From an uncultured Methylocystaceae bacterium (GTDB taxonomy: Bacteria; Pseudomonadota; Alphaproteobacteria; Rhizobiales; Beijerinckiaceae): a DNA stretch of 9,438 nucleotides. Numbering within the stretch: the first letter of the stretch is position 1; the number at the start of each line of letters is the position of its first letter. The notes below the pieces were generated by a model that saw only the letters and a program-made list of their open reading frames with translations, was not told where the DNA came from and ran no database searches. The translations under genes were made by a program, and so were the position numbers. The stretch spans positions 1-9,438 of the forward strand of contig CAMFKC010000046.1 of NCBI GenBank assembly GCA_945956975.1, read 5' to 3'. Shown here in pieces: positions 6,013 through 9,438 of this stretch.

Positions 6013-6486
6013 TCAGAAGCCGCGAACGACGAATACGCCATAGAGCGCCGCAATCGTCGTCACGGTCAAAACCGCGTTCACGCCGACCATCAGCCAGCGT
6101 GGGATATGCGGGACGTCCGGCGAAGGCGCGACAATGCGAAACAGGATGCGCCACACCGCCGCGACGAAGCAGAAGACCGCAAACAGCAGCAGCGCGGCTG
6201 TTGCAAGCTTGATGACGAGGGGCGGCACGACGCCGTCAAGCAGCTTCGAGGCGCCGACGCCGCTTGCAAGGCCGACGAGTCCGGTCCGCACCCAGGCGGC
6301 ATAGGTGCGCTCGAAGGCGAGCGCTGTCCTGTCGGCGGCGAGTTCGGTGGTGCGCTCCGCCGACGTTTTGGCCGCGTGCGCGGCGACCGCTGTCGAGACA
6401 GCGGCCGCCTGGGTGTTCTTGGCGACCTGCTCGGATTTGGCCGCGGCCTTTTCCAGTGCGCGACTCGAATCTTGGTTTTCGGTCAT
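6013..6486 (-). CDS. DUF202-family small membrane protein
   Basis: The 157-residue protein has an Ala/Lys/Glu-rich, probably helical N terminus (1-45). It is followed by the DUF202 signature LAADRTALAFERTYAAWVRTGL (about 49-70), equivalent to the family's LAxERTxLAWxRT. Three membrane helices follow at about 69-92, 94-116 and 131-154. The biochemical role of the family is not established; related domains occur in small inner-membrane proteins and at the C terminus of VTC-like proteins. It begins 13 nt after the pgk stop codon, so it is almost certainly in the pgk transcript. Its ribosome site is weak (GCGGGGC just before the ATG), which suggests coupling to pgk translation. No cysteine pair or catalytic motif is visible. 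Confidence 0.85.
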   Translation of the reverse strand: MTENQDSSRALEKAAAKSEQVAKNTQAAAVSTAVAAHAAKTSAERTTELAADRTALAFERTYAAWVRTGLVGLASGVGASKLLDGVVPPLVIKLATAALLLFAVFCFVAAVWRILFRIVAPSPDVPHIPRWLMVGVNAVLTVTTIAALYGVFVVRGF

Positions 6487-6499
6487 GCCCCGCGCCCGC

Positions 6500-7693
6500 T
6501 CAGGCGCGAAGCGCCTCGACGCCGGGGAGAGCCTTGCCCTCCATCCATTCGAGGAAGGCGCCGCCAGCGGTTGAAATATAGGTCAGGTCGTCGGCGACGC
6601 CGGCGTGGTTCATCGCAGCCACCGTATCGCCGCCGCCGGCGACCGCAATCAGCTTGCCCGCCTTGGCGAGCGCGCCGGCGTGATGGGCTGCAGCGACCGT
6701 GCCCTTGTCGAACGGCGTGAGCTCGAAGGCGCCGAGCGGGCCGTTCCAAACGAGCGTGGACGCCTCCGAGATGGCCGCGTTGATGCGCTCGATCGAGCGC
6801 GGGCCGACGTCGAGGATCATGGCGTCGTCGGGGATCGCGTCGAGCCCGTAGACCTGGTTCGGCGCGTTGGCGGCGAAGTGATAGGCGATAGTCGCGTCCA
6901 CCGGCAGGATGATCGCGCAGCGCGCGGCGTCGGCCTTGGCCATGATCTCGCGGGCGGTGTTCGCGAGATCTTTCTCGCAGAGGCTCTTGCCGACATTGAT
7001 CCCCTGCGCGTGCAGGAACGTGTTGGCCATGCCGCCGCCGATGACGAGCGCATCGACCTTGTTTACGAGGTTGCCGAGCAGGTCGAGCTTTGTCGACACT
7101 TTCGCGCCGCCGACGATGGCGATCACCGGCTTCTTCGGCTTGCCGAGCGCGGCGTCGAGCGCCTCCAGTTCGGCCTGCATCGTTCGGCCGGCATAGGCCG
7201 GCAGCTTGTGCGCGACGCCCTCGGTCGAGGCGTGGGCGCGATGGGCGGCGGAGAAGGCGTCGTTGACATAGGCGTCGCCGAGCTTGGCGAGGCCGTCGAC
7301 GATGGCGGGATCGTTCTTCTCCTCGCCCTTGTGGAAGCGGGTGTTCTCGAGCAGCAGCACGTCGCCGTCCTTCATGGCGGCGACAGCTTTCTCGGCTGTC
7401 CCGCCGATGCAGTCGGCGGCGAAGGCGACGGGGCGTCCGAGATGCTGGCTGAGGACGGCTGCGATGGGCTTCAGCGAATTGGCTTCATCGGGGCCGTTCT
7501 TCGGGCGGCCGAAATGGGCAAGCAGGATCACCTTGCCGCCCTTGTCGGCGATCTCGCGGATGGTCGGCAGGATGCGGTCGATGCGCGTGGCGTCGGTGAC
7601 CTTGCCGTTTTCCATGGGCACGTTGAGATCGACGCGCACGAGCACGCGCTTGCCCTTGGGCTGGAGGTCGTCGAGCGTGCGGAAGGCGGCCAT
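6500..7693 (-). CDS. pgk: Phosphoglycerate kinase
   Basis: The 397-residue enzyme transfers phosphate between 1,3-bisphosphoglycerate and ADP, the first ATP-forming step of glycolysis, run in reverse in gluconeogenesis or carbon fixation. Family motifs run in order: RVDLNVP (20-26) with substrate Asp22/Asn24, Arg37, HFGRPK (60-65), LENTRFHKGEE (115-125) with Arg119, HRAH (151-154), nucleotide-contacting GGAKVSTK (195-202), GGGMANTF (219-226), WNGPLGAFE (316-324) and GGGDT (353-357). Length is normal and no motif is broken. An upstream in-frame extension to 8254 is an artefact of the overlapping exporter gene. ATG 7693 is fixed by AAGGAG 7 nt before it. That site overlaps the TAA stop of fsr, with only 11 nt between the two coding regions. 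The gene is part of the gap-fsr-pgk-DUF202 unit. Confidence 0.98.
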   Translation of the reverse strand: MAAFRTLDDLQPKGKRVLVRVDLNVPMENGKVTDATRIDRILPTIREIADKGGKVILLAHFGRPKNGPDEANSLKPIAAVLSQHLGRPVAFAADCIGGTAEKAVAAMKDGDVLLLENTRFHKGEEKNDPAIVDGLAKLGDAYVNDAFSAAHRAHASTEGVAHKLPAYAGRTMQAELEALDAALGKPKKPVIAIVGGAKVSTKLDLLGNLVNKVDALVIGGGMANTFLHAQGINVGKSLCEKDLANTAREIMAKADAARCAIILPVDATIAYHFAANAPNQVYGLDAIPDDAMILDVGPRSIERINAAISEASTLVWNGPLGAFELTPFDKGTVAAAHHAGALAKAGKLIAVAGGGDTVAAMNHAGVADDLTYISTAGGAFLEWMEGKALPGVEALRA

Positions 7694-7700
7694 TGTATTG

Positions 7701-7706
7701 CTCCTT
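7701..7706 (-). promoter_or_regulatory. pgk ribosome site overlapping the fsr stop codon
   Basis: AAGGAG on the minus strand starts inside the TAA stop of fsr (7705-7707) and lies 7 nt before the pgk ATG. Ribosomes ending fsr would therefore be placed on the pgk start, which supports co-transcription and coupled translation. Confidence 0.8.
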
Positions 7707-8904
7707 AGATCGCTTGGCGCTCGGACTTCGGCATCAGCGCCATGAGGACGCCGATGGCGGGAAGGATCGAGCAGACGCGATAGACGAAATCGAGGCTGGT
7801 GTGGTCGGCGAGCACGCCGAGCAGCGCGGCGCCGAGGCCGCCCGTGCCGAAGGCAAAGCCGAAGAAGAGGCCTGCGATCATGCCGACGCGGCCGGGCGCG
7901 AGTTCCTGCGCATAGACCAGGATGGCCGGGAAGGACGAGGCCATGACGAAGCCGATGATCGCCGTCAGCGCGACCGTCGCGTGGAAGCCGACGAAGGGCA
8001 GCGCGAGCGAGAAGGGCAGGACGCCGACGATGGAAATCCAGATGACCGGCACGCGGCCGAAGCGGTCGCCGAGCGGGCCGCCAAAGAAAGTGCCGGCGGC
8101 GACCGCGAACATGAAGACGAAGAGGTAGATCTGCGAGGACTGGATGGTCAGGCCGAAGCGCTCGATCAGGTAGAACGTGTAGAAGCTCTGCAGGCTCGCC
8201 ATGTAGAAATTCTTGGAGAAGACCAGCACGAGCAGGATGGCGATGGCCCACCATTGCTTGCGCGTCAGCGGCGCGGGGTTGGCGGCGGCCTTGCGGCGCG
8301 GCCCGAGATGTTCGGAATACCAGCGCCCGACATAAGTGAGCAGCGCCATGCCGACGAGCGGCACGATGACGAACCAGGCGACGGCGCCCTGGCCGTTGGG
8401 CGCAATGATGAGCGCCGCCAGCAGCGGGCCGACGGCCTGGCCGGTGTTGCCGCCGACCTGGAAGAAGCTCTGCGCGAAGCCGAAGCGCCCGCCCGAAGCC
8501 GCGCGGGCGACGCGCGAGGATTCCGGATGGAAGATGGACGAGCCGATGCCGATGATGGCGGCGGCGATCAGCACCACGCCGTAGGCATGGGCGCGCGACA
8601 GAAGCAGCAGGCCGACGAGCGAGCAGGCCATGCCGATCACGAGCGACCAGGGCTGCGGCTTCTTGTCGGTTATGGCGCCCACGGCGGGCTGCAACAGGCT
8701 CGCTGTGATCTGGAAGACCAGCGTGATGAAACCGATCTCGCCGAAGGAGAGCGCGAGGTCCTGCTTGAGATTGGGATAGATGGCCGGCAGCAGCGACTGC
8801 AGGAGATCGTTGAGGCCGTGCGACAGGCTGAGCGCGAACAGGATCGGCAGCGCCGTGCGGGCGGCGGATTGCGCGGGGGCCGGGCTGGTCGCTTGCAGGG
8901 TCAT
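7705..8904 (-). CDS. fsr: Fosmidomycin-resistance-type MFS exporter (Fsr family)
   Basis: The 399-residue protein has about twelve membrane helices and matches the Fsr family closely. Landmarks are FALSLSHGLNDLLQS (23-37), ITLVFQITASLLQP (60-73), PWSLVIGM (85-92), SSIFHPESSRVARAASGG (122-139), FFQVGGNTG (147-155) and GPLLAALIIAP (159-169). These resemble E. coli Fsr nearly segment for segment. A second motif-A-like loop, GPLGDRFGR, lies between the two halves. E. coli Fsr exports fosmidomycin, an inhibitor of the MEP isoprenoid pathway; the natural substrate of this homologue is unknown. The ATG at 8904 has AGGA about 6 nt upstream. It is inserted between gap and pgk, a setting that suggests export of, or protection from, a phosphorylated or phosphonate metabolite. 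It is separated from gap by 83 bp that contain palindrome copy 3. Confidence 0.92.
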   Translation of the reverse strand: MTLQATSPAPAQSAARTALPILFALSLSHGLNDLLQSLLPAIYPNLKQDLALSFGEIGFITLVFQITASLLQPAVGAITDKKPQPWSLVIGMACSLVGLLLLSRAHAYGVVLIAAAIIGIGSSIFHPESSRVARAASGGRFGFAQSFFQVGGNTGQAVGPLLAALIIAPNGQGAVAWFVIVPLVGMALLTYVGRWYSEHLGPRRKAAANPAPLTRKQWWAIAILLVLVFSKNFYMASLQSFYTFYLIERFGLTIQSSQIYLFVFMFAVAAGTFFGGPLGDRFGRVPVIWISIVGVLPFSLALPFVGFHATVALTAIIGFVMASSFPAILVYAQELAPGRVGMIAGLFFGFAFGTGGLGAALLGVLADHTSLDFVYRVCSILPAIGVLMALMPKSERQAI

Positions 8905-8923
8905 GAATGTTCCTGAACGAACT

Positions 8924-8982
8924 GGACCGCGAGCCTTCAGGCTCGCAGTCCGTTGTCAGGCGAGCCTGAAGGCTCGCGGTCC
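8924..8982. repeat. Composite palindrome, copy 3 (between gap and fsr)
   Basis: The arms at 8924-8946 and 8960-8982 are identical in sequence to those of copy 2 and perfectly inverted, with a 13-nt loop that again begins AGTCC. The element ends 5 nt from the gap stop codon. Leftward, it is followed by AGTTCGTTC rather than a T-run, so it is not a classical terminator. In this position it could stabilise the gap message or partly reduce read-through into fsr and pgk. Confidence 0.9.
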
Positions 8983-8987
8983 GGTTT

Positions 8988-9438
8988 TCAGAGCAGCTTG
9001 CCCATCGCGACGGCCGTGTCGGCCATGCGGTTCGAGAAGCCCCATTCGTTGTCGTACCAGGACAGCACCGAGCAGAGCGTGCCGTCCATGACCTTCGTCT
9101 GGTCCATGTGGAAGATCGACGAATGCGGATCGTGGTTGAAGTCGATCGAGACGTTCGGGGCCGTGGTGTAGCCGAGGATCTTCTTCATCGGACCGTCAGC
9201 GGCCGCCTTGATCGCGGCGTTGATCTCGTCCTTGGAGGTCGCGCGCTTGGCGATGAACTTGAGGTCGACGACCGAGACGTTCGGGGTCGGCACGCGCATG
9301 GCAAAGCCGTCGAGCTTGCCGTTGAGCTCCGGCAGCACGAGTCCGACGGCCTTGGCGGCGCCGGTCGAGGTCGGAATCATCGACAGCGCCGCGGCGCGGG
9401 CGCGGTAGAGGTCCTTGTGCATCGTGTCCAGCGTCGGC
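8988..9438 (-). CDS. gap: Glyceraldehyde-3-phosphate dehydrogenase, C-terminal part (cut by window edge)
   Basis: About 149 C-terminal residues are present; the NAD-binding domain and catalytic cysteine lie beyond the right edge. The reading frame enters with PTLDTMHKDLYRARAA. It continues through the family's phosphate-site segment IPTSTGAAKAVG, then VLPELNGKLDGFAMRVPTPNVSVVDL, NHDPHSSIF and the C-terminal SWYDNEWGFSNRM, which together identify GAPDH without doubt. The enzyme oxidatively phosphorylates glyceraldehyde 3-phosphate to 1,3-bisphosphoglycerate, the direct substrate of the pgk product encoded just downstream. Cofactor preference cannot be judged from this part. The stop is TGA at 8988-8990, and palindrome copy 3 follows 5 nt later. 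The promoter of the cluster presumably lies to the right of the window. Confidence 0.97.
   Translation of the reverse strand, partial: PTLDTMHKDLYRARAAALSMIPTSTGAAKAVGLVLPELNGKLDGFAMRVPTPNVSVVDLKFIAKRATSKDEINAAIKAAADGPMKKILGYTTAPNVSIDFNHDPHSSIFHMDQTKVMDGTLCSVLSWYDNEWGFSNRMADTAVAMGKLL

Noticed and set aside
7693..8916. Plus-strand open frame of 407 codons opposite fsr
   Set aside because: Composition is dominated by Asp, Glu, Arg and Gly and is the mirror of the membrane protein on the other strand.
1679..8982. CRISPR array or insertion-sequence ends as the explanation for the repeats
   Set aside because: The copies are kilobases apart with whole genes between them, have internal dyad symmetry, and are not paired around a transposase gene or followed by target duplications that I can see.

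Overview
This is GC-rich DNA from an alphaproteobacterium, most likely of the order Hyphomicrobiales (Rhizobiales). That placement is inferred from the base composition, the gene content (a gap / pgk / class II fba block beside a ThiE-like gene) and the style of intergenic palindromes; I cannot name a genus. Ten of the eleven genes are on the minus strand, so the window reads right to left. I see no RNA gene, transposase, CRISPR array or prophage gene.

Right to left: the C-terminal part of glyceraldehyde-3-phosphate dehydrogenase (gap, cut by the window edge); a fosmidomycin-resistance-type MFS exporter (fsr); phosphoglycerate kinase (pgk); a small DUF202-type membrane protein; a glutaredoxin-MauE/DoxX fusion membrane protein; and class II fructose-bisphosphate aldolase (fba). 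Together, gap, pgk and fba cover consecutive steps of lower glycolysis, gluconeogenesis or the Calvin cycle. The three accessory membrane genes sit between these enzyme genes. Spacing is tight from fsr to DUF202: the fsr stop codon overlaps the pgk Shine-Dalgarno, and there are 13 nt between pgk and DUF202. This suggests one transcript.

The only plus-strand gene, an AhpD/carboxymuconolactone-decarboxylase family protein with a CxxC...H active site, lies convergent to fba and divergent from the next pair. That pair is a diverged ThiE-family protein and an exported Sel1-repeat protein, joined by a TTGA stop/start overlap. Further left are a class I/II PLP-dependent aminotransferase and the first 88 codons of a second MFS transporter, cut by the left edge.

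The most unusual non-coding signal is a family of three near-identical composite palindromes (55, 65 and 59 bp, with 23-nt arms). They lie 2-5 nt downstream of the stop codons of sel1, fba and gap. The fba copy is followed on the minus strand by a run of seven T and looks like an intrinsic terminator; the other two lack the T-run. A different, C/G-rich inverted repeat pair lies downstream of the aminotransferase. I found no convincing new multi-gene system. The best leads are the stop-codon-proximal palindromes, fsr inside the glycolytic cluster, the glutaredoxin-MauE fusion with an altered active site, and the ThiE-like protein lacking its catalytic motifs.
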